A stretch of 64,000 nt of DNA from Bog-756 sp963699055 (GCA_963699055.1 CAVOTA010000002.1:1364001-1428000); one strand, 5' to 3'. Positions 42,763 through 51,106 are shown, counted from the first letter of the stretch. Made by a program: numbers and translations. Notes: generated from the letters alone by a model not told the origin.

Positions 42763-44153
42763 GGGCGTCCCTCCGCTCCCGGCTGCGGCCGCCCGATGCC
42801 CGCTGGGGCCACGCCGCCCGGGTGGCGCTGGCCGCCACCGCCGTCGTGGGCGTCGTCGCCCTGCTGCTCGCCGTGGTGGTGAACACGGTCCTCCTGCACC
42901 GACTGGACCGGGAGGTCGAGGCCCGGCTCGGGACGACCCTGGCGGCGGCCGCCTCGGGCAGGCTCGGATCGACGGGCGCCGGGGACGGCCAGTCGGGAGG
43001 TGACGTGGACGACGCCCCCGTGTTCGTCTGGCAGGTCTCCCCGGACGGGACCGTCGAGGCACTCACCGTCGGCGCACCGGACCTCCCGGTCACCCACTGG
43101 ACGGCCGGCACCAGGACGGCCCCGATCGCCGGGCGCAACTTCCGCCTGGCCGCCGCCCCCGAGGCCGGCGGCTGGCTCGTGGCGGGCGAGAGCGTGGCCG
43201 CCGTGTCGACCGCGGCCGAGGACCTCCTGGTGGTCGAACTGGTGCTCGGCGCGCTGCTGCTGGTGGTGACCTTCACCGGTTCGTTCGTCGTCGGCCTGCG
43301 GGCATCCGCCCCGATCGAGCAGGTGCGGCGCCGTCAGGCCGAGTTCACCGCCGATGCCAGCCACGAACTGCGCACCCCGCTCAGCGTCATCGAGGCCGAG
43401 GTGGACCTGGCACTCGGCCTGCCCCGGACGGCGGACGAGTACGAGGCTGTGCTGGTGCGCATCGGATCCGAGTCGGGCCGCCTGCGGGCCATCGTCGAGG
43501 ACCTGCTGTGGCTGGCCCGGGCCGACGGCGCCGCACCCGGTGCCGACCGCCTGTCCGCCGTCGACGTCGCCGCCGTGGCGGACACCACCGTGGCCCGGTT
43601 CCACGCCGTCGCCGAGGCCGGCGGCTTCTCCCTCACGGCCCGCACGGCGCCGTCGGGGACCGCCCTGGTGCGGGCCGACGCCGAGGGCATGGACCGGCTG
43701 GTCGGCGTGCTGGTGGACAACGCCGCCCGCTACGCGGGCCCGGGGGGTGCGGTGGAGGTGTCGGTGACCGCCGCGGGCGGGCGGGTGACGCTGCGGGTCG
43801 ACGACTCGGGCCCCGGGATCCCCGAGGATCAGCGCGACCTCGTGTTCGACCGGTTCCACCGGTTCGACGTCGCCCCCGGGGGGACCGGCCTGGGGCTCGC
43901 CATCGCCGATGCCGTGGTCCGGGCCAGCTCGGGCACGTGGGACGTCGGGACGTCACCGCTCGGCGGGGCGCGGTTCCAGGTGACGTGGCGCCCGGCCGAC
44001 AGGACCACCGGGTCCGGAACCGTCGACCCGGCCGAACCGGCGGCACCTGCCCACCCGGCCGACCCGGCGGCTCCTGCCGGCACCGTCGCTCCCACCGGCT
44101 CCGTCGGATCGGCCACCGGGCCGCAGTCCGGGGCACGACTGGGTACGCGCTGA
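42759..44153 (+). CDS. sensor histidine kinase
   Basis: 464 aa. Two transmembrane helices (about residues 22-45 and 165-187) bracket a sensor region of about 115 residues. There is no clear HAMP domain; the second helix runs almost directly into the DHp domain with phospho-acceptor His202 in ADASHELRTPL. The ATPase domain has VLVDNAARYA (N box), DDSGPGIPE (G1) and GGTGLGLAI (G2). A low-complexity Pro/Ala tail follows. Translationally coupled to the response regulator by GTGA. Confidence 0.93.
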   Translation: MRASLRSRLRPPDARWGHAARVALAATAVVGVVALLLAVVVNTVLLHRLDREVEARLGTTLAAAASGRLGSTGAGDGQSGGDVDDAPVFVWQVSPDGTVEALTVGAPDLPVTHWTAGTRTAPIAGRNFRLAAAPEAGGWLVAGESVAAVSTAAEDLLVVELVLGALLLVVTFTGSFVVGLRASAPIEQVRRRQAEFTADASHELRTPLSVIEAEVDLALGLPRTADEYEAVLVRIGSESGRLRAIVEDLLWLARADGAAPGADRLSAVDVAAVADTTVARFHAVAEAGGFSLTARTAPSGTALVRADAEGMDRLVGVLVDNAARYAGPGGAVEVSVTAAGGRVTLRVDDSGPGIPEDQRDLVFDRFHRFDVAPGGTGLGLAIADAVVRASSGTWDVGTSPLGGARFQVTWRPADRTTGSGTVDPAEPAAPAHPADPAAPAGTVAPTGSVGSATGPQSGARLGTR

Positions 44154-44163
44154 GCGTCCGTTT

Positions 44164-44217
44164 CTCACGGAACTCTTAGAATTCATTCATCTCGGTGTCA
44201 GGTTGGCTCCGTAGCCT
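44164..44217 (+). promoter_or_regulatory. four 11-bp-phased TCA repeats and leaderless -10 before the flavinylation operon
   Basis: Repeat units CTCACG (44164), CTTAGA (44175), TTCATC (44186) and GTCAGG (44197) follow each other at exactly 11 bp. The last ends nine bases before TAGCCT (44212-44217), which is six bases before the ATG at 44224. The layout equals that of PhoB-type activated promoters and of the promoter before 41327. Confidence 0.65.
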
Positions 44218-44223
44218 GGGTCC

Positions 44224-44616
44224 ATGAGCACGAGCCGACGAACCCCGGACGCCTTCCGCCGGACGGATCCCGCCCGCTCCGCACGCCTCCAGCGCGACGC
44301 CGGCATCGAGCGGGCCCGCTCGGTCACCAAGGGGATCGCCTTCGGCTCCGTGGCGGCCGTCGCCGTGGCCGGTGTCTACCTGAGCCAGGCACTCCCCGGG
44401 CACTCGGCCTCCCCCACCACCTCCACCGGCGGAGCCGCCGGTACCCCGGCTTCCTCGCCGGGTACCGCGACGGCTGCTCCCGGGTCGTCCGGCGGCACGT
44501 CCTCGACCCCCGCGTACTCGGGCGGCGGGTCCTCGTACTCGGCCCCGTCGGCACCGGCGTACACCCCGGCCCCTGCCTACAGCCAGGCGCCGGTGGCCAG
44601 CAGCGGCGCGAGTTGA
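44224..44616 (+). CDS. small membrane-anchored Ser/Pro/Tyr-rich protein ending in SGAS
   Basis: 130 aa. A basic amino end (to about residue 36) precedes one transmembrane helix (GIAFGSVAAVAVAGVYL), so the remaining 70 residues, rich in Ser, Thr, Gly, Pro, Ala and Tyr, should lie outside the membrane. The last four residues are S-G-A-S. In FMN-binding proteins ApbE attaches FMN to the last residue of an SGAT/SGAS-type motif. The ApbE gene starts inside this gene's stop codon (TTGA overlap). No FMN_bind domain is recognisable, so an acceptor role is a hypothesis. No homologue recognised. Confidence 0.7.
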   Translation: MSTSRRTPDAFRRTDPARSARLQRDAGIERARSVTKGIAFGSVAAVAVAGVYLSQALPGHSASPTTSTGGAAGTPASSPGTATAAPGSSGGTSSTPAYSGGGSSYSAPSAPAYTPAPAYSQAPVASSGAS

Positions 44617-45587
44617 GCCGCGTCGCATCGACCGCGGACCGCGCCGTTCGCCTCGGCGTCCACCAGAGCACCCGCTGGTCGACCCGCGTCGAGCTGGTGG
44701 TGACCGATCCCGGGGTCGTGGTGGCCGCCGTGCGCGTGCTGGACGGCGTCCTCGACCGGGTCGAGGCCGCCGCCAGCCGCTTCCGTGACGACTCCGAGGT
44801 GTGCCGTCTCCACCGGTCGGCGGACGGGACCCCGCAACCCGTCTCCCCCGACCTGGCGGAACTCCTGGAGGTGGCGCTGCGCGCCGCCGCCCGGACGGGC
44901 GGCGCCGTCGACCCGACCGTCGGGGGTGCCCTGTGCCGGCTCGGCTACGACCGGGACCTGTCCGACCTCCGCTCCGGCGTCGCCGGCGCACCACCCGATC
45001 CCGCACCGGTACCCGGCTGGGCCTCGGTCGTCCTCGACCGCACGGCGGGGACGGTCGCCCTGCCTGCCGACACCCTGCTCGACCTCGGGGCGACGGCCAA
45101 GGCGTGGGCGGCCGACCGCGCCGCCCGGGAGATCGCCACCCGCCTGGACTGCGGCGCGTTGGTGTCGCTGGGCGGTGACCTGGCGGTGGACTCGGCGCCG
45201 ACCGGCGGGTTCACCGTGGCCGTGGCCGACGTCTGCGGCGATCCTGACGCCCCCACGGCGGTCTCGATCCGCTCGGGTGGCCTGGCCACCTCGGGGGTCG
45301 GCAACCGCCACTGGCTCCTGGGCGACCGTCGCGTCCACCACCTGGTCGACCCGGCGACCGGGCTGCCCGTCACCGGACCGTGGCGCACGGTCACCGTGGC
45401 CGCCGCCTCGTGCACCGAGGCCAACACCGCGTCCACCGCCGCGGTGGTGCTGGGAACCGCCGCCCCGGACTGGCTGGGGAGTCGCGGGCTCCCGTCCCGC
45501 CTCGTGTCCCACGACGGGACCGTCACGACCGTGGCCGGGTGGCCCGCCGACCCGCCGGACGCCGCAGGTGCGGGGGCCCGGCGGTGA
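44613..45587 (+). CDS. apbE: FAD:protein FMN transferase (ApbE family)
   Basis: Transfers FMN from FAD to a Ser/Thr of a partner protein, needing magnesium. 324 aa; family segments: ASRFRDDSEVCRL, GGAVDPTVGGAL, LDLGATAKAWAADRAA, LVSLGGDLAVD and HHLVDPATGLPV. The start is TTG 44613, overlapping the stop of the preceding small gene. No signal peptide, so it should act in the cytosol. It precedes a ferric-reductase-like membrane protein, typical of flavin-based extracytosolic electron-transfer loci. Confidence 0.9.
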   Translation: MSRVASTADRAVRLGVHQSTRWSTRVELVVTDPGVVVAAVRVLDGVLDRVEAAASRFRDDSEVCRLHRSADGTPQPVSPDLAELLEVALRAAARTGGAVDPTVGGALCRLGYDRDLSDLRSGVAGAPPDPAPVPGWASVVLDRTAGTVALPADTLLDLGATAKAWAADRAAREIATRLDCGALVSLGGDLAVDSAPTGGFTVAVADVCGDPDAPTAVSIRSGGLATSGVGNRHWLLGDRRVHHLVDPATGLPVTGPWRTVTVAAASCTEANTASTAAVVLGTAAPDWLGSRGLPSRLVSHDGTVTTVAGWPADPPDAAGAGARR

Positions 45588-46741
45588 CCGTCGCCGCCAC
45601 CACGCTCACCGCCGTGGGCGGCAAGGCCTTCTGGTACCTCACCCGGGCCAGCGGTCTCGTGGCCATCGTGCTCCTGAGCGCCACCATCGTCCTCGGCGTG
45701 GTCGCCTCGGTGGGATGGACGACCCAGCGCTGGCCGCGCTTCCTCTCCCAGGACGTGCACCGGAACGTGTCCCTCCTGTGCCTCGTCTTCGTCGGGGTCC
45801 ACGTGGCCACCACGGTGGCCGACGGCTACGTCCCCATCGGACTGCTCGACGTCGTCCTGCCCTTCCATTCCCCCTACCGGCCGATCTACATCGGACTCGG
45901 CGCCCTGGGCTTCGACCTGCTGCTCGCCGTCCTGATCACCAGCGGGCTCCGTCACCGCATCGGGTACGGGTCCTGGCGGTTCGTCCACTGGCTGGCGTAC
46001 CTGTGCTGGCCCATCGCACTCGTCCACGGCCTCGGGTCGGGCACCGACACCCCGCTCCCGGTGGTGCTGTTCGTCGAGGCCGTCTGTACGGCGGGCGTCC
46101 TGGCGGCCTTCGCCTGGCGGTTGGTCACCGGTCGCGGGCTGTCCGTCGGGGGCCGCACCGCCGCCGGCGCCGCGGCGGTGGTGGTCGTGTTCGCCGTCGC
46201 CGGGTTCGCCGCTCTCGGACCGCTCCGGCCCGGCTGGTCCCACCGCTCGGGGACCTCGTCGGCCCTGCTGGCGCAGCTAGCGACCCGGAGCGGAGGGACG
46301 GCGGCCGCGGCCACCCCGACCGCGCCCTCGACGCCGGCCACCACCCCTCCGGCGACGGCTGCGAACGGATCGTCCGCCGGCAGCGGCCCCGTCCCGGCGG
46401 TTCCGTTCACCAGTCAGGTCACCGGGTCGCAGACCCAGACCCAGCCCGACGCCCAGGGCACCATCCAGATCACCCTGGCCATGCACCTCCAGGACAGTGG
46501 GTCGACTCCGCTCACCATCGCCCTCGTGGGCCAGGAGTCCGGCGGCGGCGGCGTGTCGCTGTCCTCGGGTTCGGTCACCTACGGCCCGTACCACGGCGCG
46601 GTCGTCGGCCTCGACGGCGGGACCGTGACCATGCAGGTCGCCGTCCCGGGTGGCGAGACCCTGGTGGCCGACCTGGCCATCGACCAGCAGACCGGCGCGC
46701 TGACGGGTTCCGTGCGCGGCACGGCCGGCGGGCAGCGGTGA
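45584..46741 (+). CDS. ferric reductase-like transmembrane protein with extracytoplasmic domain
   Basis: 385 aa. Six helices in the first 230 residues carry the His pairs expected for haem b ligation (QDVHRNVSLLCLVFVGVHVA and RFVHWLAYLCWPIALVHG), the pattern of the FRD/YedZ/NOX membrane domain. A Thr/Pro/Ala linker then leads to a beta-rich domain of about 120 residues ending TGSVRGTAGGQR; it lacks the SGAT motif of FMN_bind domains. No cytosolic FAD/NAD domain is fused; that function may be supplied by the next gene. GTGA overlaps on both sides. Confidence 0.82.
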   Translation: MTVAATTLTAVGGKAFWYLTRASGLVAIVLLSATIVLGVVASVGWTTQRWPRFLSQDVHRNVSLLCLVFVGVHVATTVADGYVPIGLLDVVLPFHSPYRPIYIGLGALGFDLLLAVLITSGLRHRIGYGSWRFVHWLAYLCWPIALVHGLGSGTDTPLPVVLFVEAVCTAGVLAAFAWRLVTGRGLSVGGRTAAGAAAVVVVFAVAGFAALGPLRPGWSHRSGTSSALLAQLATRSGGTAAAATPTAPSTPATTPPATAANGSSAGSGPVPAVPFTSQVTGSQTQTQPDAQGTIQITLAMHLQDSGSTPLTIALVGQESGGGGVSLSSGSVTYGPYHGAVVGLDGGTVTMQVAVPGGETLVADLAIDQQTGALTGSVRGTAGGQR

Positions 46742-48006
46742 GCGCGCCCGTCGGGCCCGCCCGGCTGCTCGACGCCGGGGGTGCGGCGACGGTCGGGCTC
46801 GACGACCATCTGGACCGGTGGGGGGCGCTGGCGAACGTCAGCCCGAGGGCCCTGCTCGAAGCCGTCGACGCCAGCGGGCTGCGCGGGCACGGCGGCGCCT
46901 GGTTCCCCGTCGGCACCAAGTGGCGGTCGATCGCCGGACACCGACGGTCCCGGCCGGTCGTCGTGGCCAACGGGGCCGAGGGCGAGCCGGCCAGCGGCAA
47001 GGACCGCTACCTCCTCCACCACGCCCCCCACCTCGTGCTCGACGGGGCCGCCACCGCCGCACGGGCCGTGGGGAGCGACCGGGTGGTCCTCCACGTGGCG
47101 TCCGGCCCGGTGGCCGGCATCCACGCGGCCCTGGCCGAGCGGGCCCGCCGGGGGACGGACGGGTGTTCCTTCGAGGTGGTGGTCGCCCCCGACCGCTTCC
47201 TCGCCGGCCAGGAGACCGCGGCCGTCGCCACCATCAACGGGCGCAACCCGGGCATCCCCACCTTCCAGGGGATCCGGTCCGTGCGTGACCAGGGCGTGGC
47301 CGGACGTCCCACCCTGGTCCAGAACGTCGAGACCCTCGCCCACGTCGCGCTCGTCGCCCGCTTCGGACCCGAGTGGTTCCGCAGCGTCGGCACACCCGAG
47401 TCACCGGGCACCGCGCTCGTCACCGTCACCGGCCGGTGGGAGGTGCCCCGCATCGTCGAGGTGCCGCTCGGCACGACGCTGGCCCAGGGGCTGGGCATCG
47501 ACGACGCCGCCGCCTCCGGCATCCAGGGTGTGCTGCTCGGCGGTTACGGGGGAGGCTGGCTTCCCACGACGACCGCCCTGACCATGCCGTTCACCGAGGA
47601 GGCGGCGCGGCGGCACGGATCGTCGATCGGCGCCGGCGTGGTCGTCCTCCTTCCTGCCGGGCTGTGTCCCCTGGCCGAAGTGGCACGGGTCGTGCGCTAC
47701 CTCGAGGGCGAGGGGGCCGGCCAGTGCGGGCCGTGCGTCAACGGCCTCGACGTCCTGGCCACGTCGGTGGAGCACCTGGCCCACCGCCCGCGGTCGCTGC
47801 GGGGCGGCGTCGCCGCCATCCCGAGCCTGTGCGGTCTGGTCGAGGGCCGTGGCGCCTGCCGTCACCCCGACGGGGTGGCCCGCTTCGTGCGCACCGCCGT
47901 CGACGTGTTCGCCGACCACGCCGTCCTCCACCAGAGCCGGGGCCCGTGCCAGACCACCCGGCCCTTCCTCGGCGTGCCGGCACCGGTCGGCGCCGCTGTC
48001 CGATGA
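46738..48006 (+). CDS. NuoF-like NADH-oxidising flavo-Fe-S protein (SLBB domain)
   Basis: 422 aa, related to the 51-kDa subunit of complex I and to RnfC-like proteins. FMN/NADH-binding segments are LRGHGGAWFPVGTKW, ANGAEGEPASGKDRYL and FLAGQETAAVATING. An SLBB-type domain follows (VEVPLGTTLAQGLGI), then a 4Fe-4S site of NuoF spacing (GQCGPCVNGL ... SLCGLVEGRGACRH). Standing alone beside a haem membrane protein and a ferredoxin, it probably feeds electrons from NAD(P)H into the membrane. GTG start in a GTGA overlap; ATGA overlap with the ferredoxin. Confidence 0.85.
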   Translation: MSAPVGPARLLDAGGAATVGLDDHLDRWGALANVSPRALLEAVDASGLRGHGGAWFPVGTKWRSIAGHRRSRPVVVANGAEGEPASGKDRYLLHHAPHLVLDGAATAARAVGSDRVVLHVASGPVAGIHAALAERARRGTDGCSFEVVVAPDRFLAGQETAAVATINGRNPGIPTFQGIRSVRDQGVAGRPTLVQNVETLAHVALVARFGPEWFRSVGTPESPGTALVTVTGRWEVPRIVEVPLGTTLAQGLGIDDAAASGIQGVLLGGYGGGWLPTTTALTMPFTEEAARRHGSSIGAGVVVLLPAGLCPLAEVARVVRYLEGEGAGQCGPCVNGLDVLATSVEHLAHRPRSLRGGVAAIPSLCGLVEGRGACRHPDGVARFVRTAVDVFADHAVLHQSRGPCQTTRPFLGVPAPVGAAVR

Positions 48007-48221
48007 GCCGGGCCCGCTACCGCCTGGTCGTCGACCCGATCGCCTGCGACGGCGCCGGAGTCTGCGCCGAACTGCTGCCCGAGATGATCGGCCTCGACCC
48101 GTGGGGCTTCCCGATCGTCCACCACGACGAGGTCCCCGACGGACTGGTCGACCTCGCCCGTCGGACCGAGTCGAGCTGCCCGCGCCTGGCCATCACCCTG
48201 GTCCGCCTCGACCGGGGCTGA
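48003..48221 (+). CDS. small ferredoxin (3Fe-4S or 4Fe-4S, P450-type)
   Basis: 72 aa with three cysteines, Cys15, Cys21 (CDGAGVC) and Cys59 (SSCPRLAI), the single-cluster pattern of actinobacterial 3Fe-4S ferredoxins. ATG 48003 overlaps the NuoF-like stop (ATGA). Last gene of the electron-transfer operon; a hairpin follows. It may link the NuoF-like protein to the membrane reductase or to another partner. Confidence 0.88.
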   Translation: MSRARYRLVVDPIACDGAGVCAELLPEMIGLDPWGFPIVHHDEVPDGLVDLARRTESSCPRLAITLVRLDRG

Positions 48222-48240
48222 GCTCAGCCCGGACGCGGAA

Positions 48241-48292
48241 GAGGGGGCCCGGCCGGAGCCGGACCCCCTCCCCTCGGCACCGTGGTGGTGCC
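48241..48292. terminator. tandem hairpins between convergent ferredoxin and pstS genes
   Basis: GAGGGGG (48241-48247) pairs with CCCCCTC (48264-48270) around an inner CCGG stem, a strong hairpin. A second, GGCACC-5-GGTGCC, lies at 48276-48292. No U-tract. Likely bidirectional terminator. Confidence 0.6.
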
Positions 48293-48322
48293 GGGTGCTG
48301 CGTTACCGCGGTGCTGCGTGAC

Positions 48323-49711
48323 TCAGCCGACGGTGACCAGGCAGTAGCCCAGGCCGTTGGCACCGGTGTTGCCGGTGTTGTTGTCGTTGGCTGCGTAGCC
48401 GGCGTCGGTGATGGTGCCGGGGTTGGTGACGGTGCCCTCGGCGAACGTGCCGCCGGTGACGTCGAGCGGGAAGAAGCCGTTGGCCTCGATCGCGTTCTCG
48501 ATCTCCACCCGGTACAGCAGGCCCGTCTGCGGGTCGACCTCGGTGCCCGTGGAGGACTTGCAGAGGAAGCCGTTCTCGCCGACGTAGTTCAGCGTGGCCT
48601 GGCTCGAGGGCACGGCGGCCGACGAGTTGTTGTAGATGTTGTACAGGCCGCGGGTGATCGGGAAGGTGACGCCTGCGCCACCGCCGGTGCCCTGGATGGT
48701 CGACTGCGTGGCCGTGATGCCGTTGATCTGACCGAAGGTCACATTGTCGTTGGCGGGGGTACCGGCGCACACGATCTTCTTGCCGTTCTTGCCCTTGCAG
48801 GTCGTCGTGAACTTCCCGTACGACATGAAGTAGATGGCGTCGGCGGCGTCGGGCTGCTGGGAGATGTCCGACATCTGGTTCTCGAACAGGTTCTCGTGGG
48901 CCGAGACCAGCGTCGAGGCGTCAGCCGTCGGCCAGCCCTGCTCCATGCCCGTGTTGACGATGCCACCGGGGCCCGTCTTCGAGAAGCCGAGCGCACCCTG
49001 CCACGTCGAGTAGGTACCGGAGCCGGTCTGGGCCACGTACACGTCGATCGGGGCGTGGTCCTTCGCACCCAGGCAGTACCAGTCCATGCCACCGTACATC
49101 GCGCCGGCGCAGGTCAAGGTGCCGTTCCAGATGGCGATGAGGTTGGCCTCGGTGATGTTGGTCACCTTGTTCTGCACCGTCTTGGCGCCACCGACCACGT
49201 TGAACGTCGTCCACGACACGCCGTCCGTGGCGTACTCGACGTCGTTGTCGGTGGAGTTGCCCTTGTGGGACGAGGCACGGGCGAAGGTGATGGGCTGGGT
49301 CGGGGTGCCGGCGGCGGAGGACTCGAGCGCGGTGGCGCCGTTGCCCGAACCGATGGGCGGAGCCTCGACCGAGTAGTCGTCGTAGGGGTTGTCGGCGGCG
49401 ACGTTGAAGCCCTGCTCGCCGTCGGTGTTACCTACGGCGATCGACGAGGTGCCACAGCCGAGGCTGAGGGGCAGCGACGTCGAGGCGGTCAGGTCGCAAC
49501 CGGGCGAACCGTTGAACAGGTTGTCGAGCGCGACCATCGTCGAGTAGGAGGTCTGGGACCCGCTACCCACGATCTGGGACGCGTTGCCGGCGTTGTCGGG
49601 GTACGCAGTGGCACCGGCGGTGCCTGCGAAGGCCAGCGAGAGGCTGGCCATGCCGACGGTCGCCGCGGCAACGGCCACGCCTCCCCGACGGCTGAACAGT
49701 GAACGGAACAT
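48323..49711 (-). CDS. pstS: secreted PstS-like phosphate-binding protein
   Basis: 462 aa with a signal peptide (GGVAVAAATVGMASLSLAF, cleavage near AGATA). The mature part begins with the PBP-like IVGSGSQTSYSTMVALDNLF and has the PstS-type layout (TFARASSHKG, LIAIWNGTLT, FPITRGLYNIY). It lacks a lipobox and an anchor, so it is exported. ATG 49711 is fixed by GAGGAG seven bases upstream. The promoter has five PHO-box-like repeats, supporting phosphate-starvation control. Residue-level phosphate ligands could not be verified. Confidence 0.82.
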   Translation of the reverse strand: MFRSLFSRRGGVAVAAATVGMASLSLAFAGTAGATAYPDNAGNASQIVGSGSQTSYSTMVALDNLFNGSPGCDLTASTSLPLSLGCGTSSIAVGNTDGEQGFNVAADNPYDDYSVEAPPIGSGNGATALESSAAGTPTQPITFARASSHKGNSTDNDVEYATDGVSWTTFNVVGGAKTVQNKVTNITEANLIAIWNGTLTCAGAMYGGMDWYCLGAKDHAPIDVYVAQTGSGTYSTWQGALGFSKTGPGGIVNTGMEQGWPTADASTLVSAHENLFENQMSDISQQPDAADAIYFMSYGKFTTTCKGKNGKKIVCAGTPANDNVTFGQINGITATQSTIQGTGGGAGVTFPITRGLYNIYNNSSAAVPSSQATLNYVGENGFLCKSSTGTEVDPQTGLLYRVEIENAIEANGFFPLDVTGGTFAEGTVTNPGTITDAGYAANDNNTGNTGANGLGYCLVTVG

Positions 49712-49790
49712 GAAGTGTCTCCTCATTGTCGTGGATGGTTTCGAAGCTCCGGAGACCACGCTGCTCGCCCCTCGGGAACCTTCGGAGGCA

Positions 49791-49855
49791 ACAGTACGGA
49801 ACCGAGGTAATCCGAACGTCACGGATAGGTACAGCGTGGGTGAACTCTTGGTGAC
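49791..49855 (-). promoter_or_regulatory. PHO-box array (five 11-bp repeats) and -10 of pstS
   Basis: On the minus strand GTCACC, TTCACC, TGTACC, GTGACG and ATTACC follow each other at exactly 11 bp (49855 down to 49806). Nine bases after the last comes TACTGT (complement of 49791-49796). Consensus n-TCACC agrees with actinobacterial PhoP direct repeats (GTTCACC). Confidence 0.8.
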
Positions 49856-50107
49856 GGATGCCGCGGGCCCACCGGGCGTCCGTCCACCGGGCCCCGGAAT
49901 CCCCGGCGCGCACCCCCTCCCACCTGGGAGCATGCGGACCGCCGGGCTGCGACCACTCGGTGCACCCACTGCGGGTCACCCGGTGGCGGAACCTGGCGTG
50001 GGGCACCGACGACCACCCCGTGCGCGCCCTCCGGGTCGCATCACCTCGGCGCGACGGGTGCACGACGGGGTGAGAACCGGACGGGTGGGGCAGATCCGGC
50101 GATCAGA

Positions 50108-51106
50108 TCAGAAGGTGGCCGGCAGGGCCCGGGCGACGCTCTCACAGGCGAACAGCCCGCACATCATCACCACGGGGGCCGCGAACAGGTAGATGAGCCA
50201 CGGCCGGCGGAGACGCCACACGGCGAAGGCCGCCCCCACCAGCACGGCGAGGGTCAGGAACGACCACAGGAGGGCCAGGCCGCCGGCGGCCGGGTCGCCG
50301 CTGAGTCCGAGGTCGTAACTGGGCACGGCGACCGTCTGGTCGGGTACCTCCACGGCGTGGCCGACCAGCTTGCCGGTGACCACCAGGCGCCCCGAGGTCA
50401 CCAGGCTCGAGTTGGACGTGACCAGGGTGATCCGGTCGTCCGTGGTCGGGAGGACGACGTCCTTGTGGCCGATCGGCACCACGCCGACGAGGTTCACCTT
50501 GTAGACGAAGGACCCGGCGCCGTCGACCACCTCGATCCTGTCGCCCGTGCGCAACGAACCGATGGACCCGAAGGTACCGCCGAAGGTGACCCGACGGGCG
50601 GCGATCACCGAGTTGCCCGGCGACCCGGGCAGCGACGAGCCGGGCATGAGGCCCGGTCCGTTCATGAGGTCGGCCGCGCTGGTGCCGGCGACGACCACCT
50701 TGTCCACACCGATGGCGGGGATCTTGATGACCGCCACCGCACTGCCGTCCGCCGGCAGACGCCCGTTCACCAGGCTGTACACCGTGAGCGGCGCGCCCTT
50801 CAGCGAGTCGGCCAGACGCTGCTGGTCGCGGTTGGCGGTCAGCGGCGTGAACGCCAGGAGGTAGAGCAGGAACAGCACCAGGAGACCGGCCAGACCCACG
50901 AGTGCGAACCCGGCCAGTCGCCGGTACGGGATCTCGGGGATGTGGATGGTGCGGCCGCCGCCCGAGGTCCCGTCGTCGGTGCCCCAGCTGCGGTCGTAGG
51001 CCGGGCCGGTCGGAGGCGCGTCGGGCGTGCCGGCCGGGATCGGCTCCCCGATGACGGGGTGGCCGCTCGGTGACAACGTGACCGTGGACGCGCGGATGTC
51101 GCTCAC
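50108..51106 (-). CDS. sortase-fold protein lacking catalytic His and Cys
   Basis: 332 aa. One amino-terminal helix (about residues 67-92), a class E-like sortase domain, then three more hydrophobic helices to the carboxy end. The sortase core is recognisable: VIKIPAIGVDKVVVAG, GNSVIAARRVTFGG, LRTGDRIEVV and DRITLVTSNSSL. Where active sortases have GHR the sequence is A-R-R, and where they have TLxTC it is T-L-V-T-S; only the Arg (TSGRLVV) remains. So transpeptidation is unlikely. Start GTG 51106 overlaps the preceding stop (GTGA), tying it to the Pst operon's surface proteins. Perhaps a structural or binding protein. Confidence 0.78.
   Translation of the reverse strand: MSDIRASTVTLSPSGHPVIGEPIPAGTPDAPPTGPAYDRSWGTDDGTSGGGRTIHIPEIPYRRLAGFALVGLAGLLVLFLLYLLAFTPLTANRDQQRLADSLKGAPLTVYSLVNGRLPADGSAVAVIKIPAIGVDKVVVAGTSAADLMNGPGLMPGSSLPGSPGNSVIAARRVTFGGTFGSIGSLRTGDRIEVVDGAGSFVYKVNLVGVVPIGHKDVVLPTTDDRITLVTSNSSLVTSGRLVVTGKLVGHAVEVPDQTVAVPSYDLGLSGDPAAGGLALLWSFLTLAVLVGAAFAVWRLRRPWLIYLFAAPVVMMCGLFACESVARALPATF

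Noticed and set aside
46380..46741. FMN_bind domain at the C-terminus of the ferric-reductase-like protein
   Set aside because: The region is beta-rich but has no SGAT-type flavinylation motif; SSGSVTYG is only a weak resemblance.
44785..48006. A 1073-codon open frame covering the apbE, ferric-reductase-like and NuoF-like region
   Set aside because: Only its last part is the true NuoF-like gene (from GTG 46738). The rest is an Arg/Pro/Ala-rich shadow of apbE and the membrane reductase in another frame.
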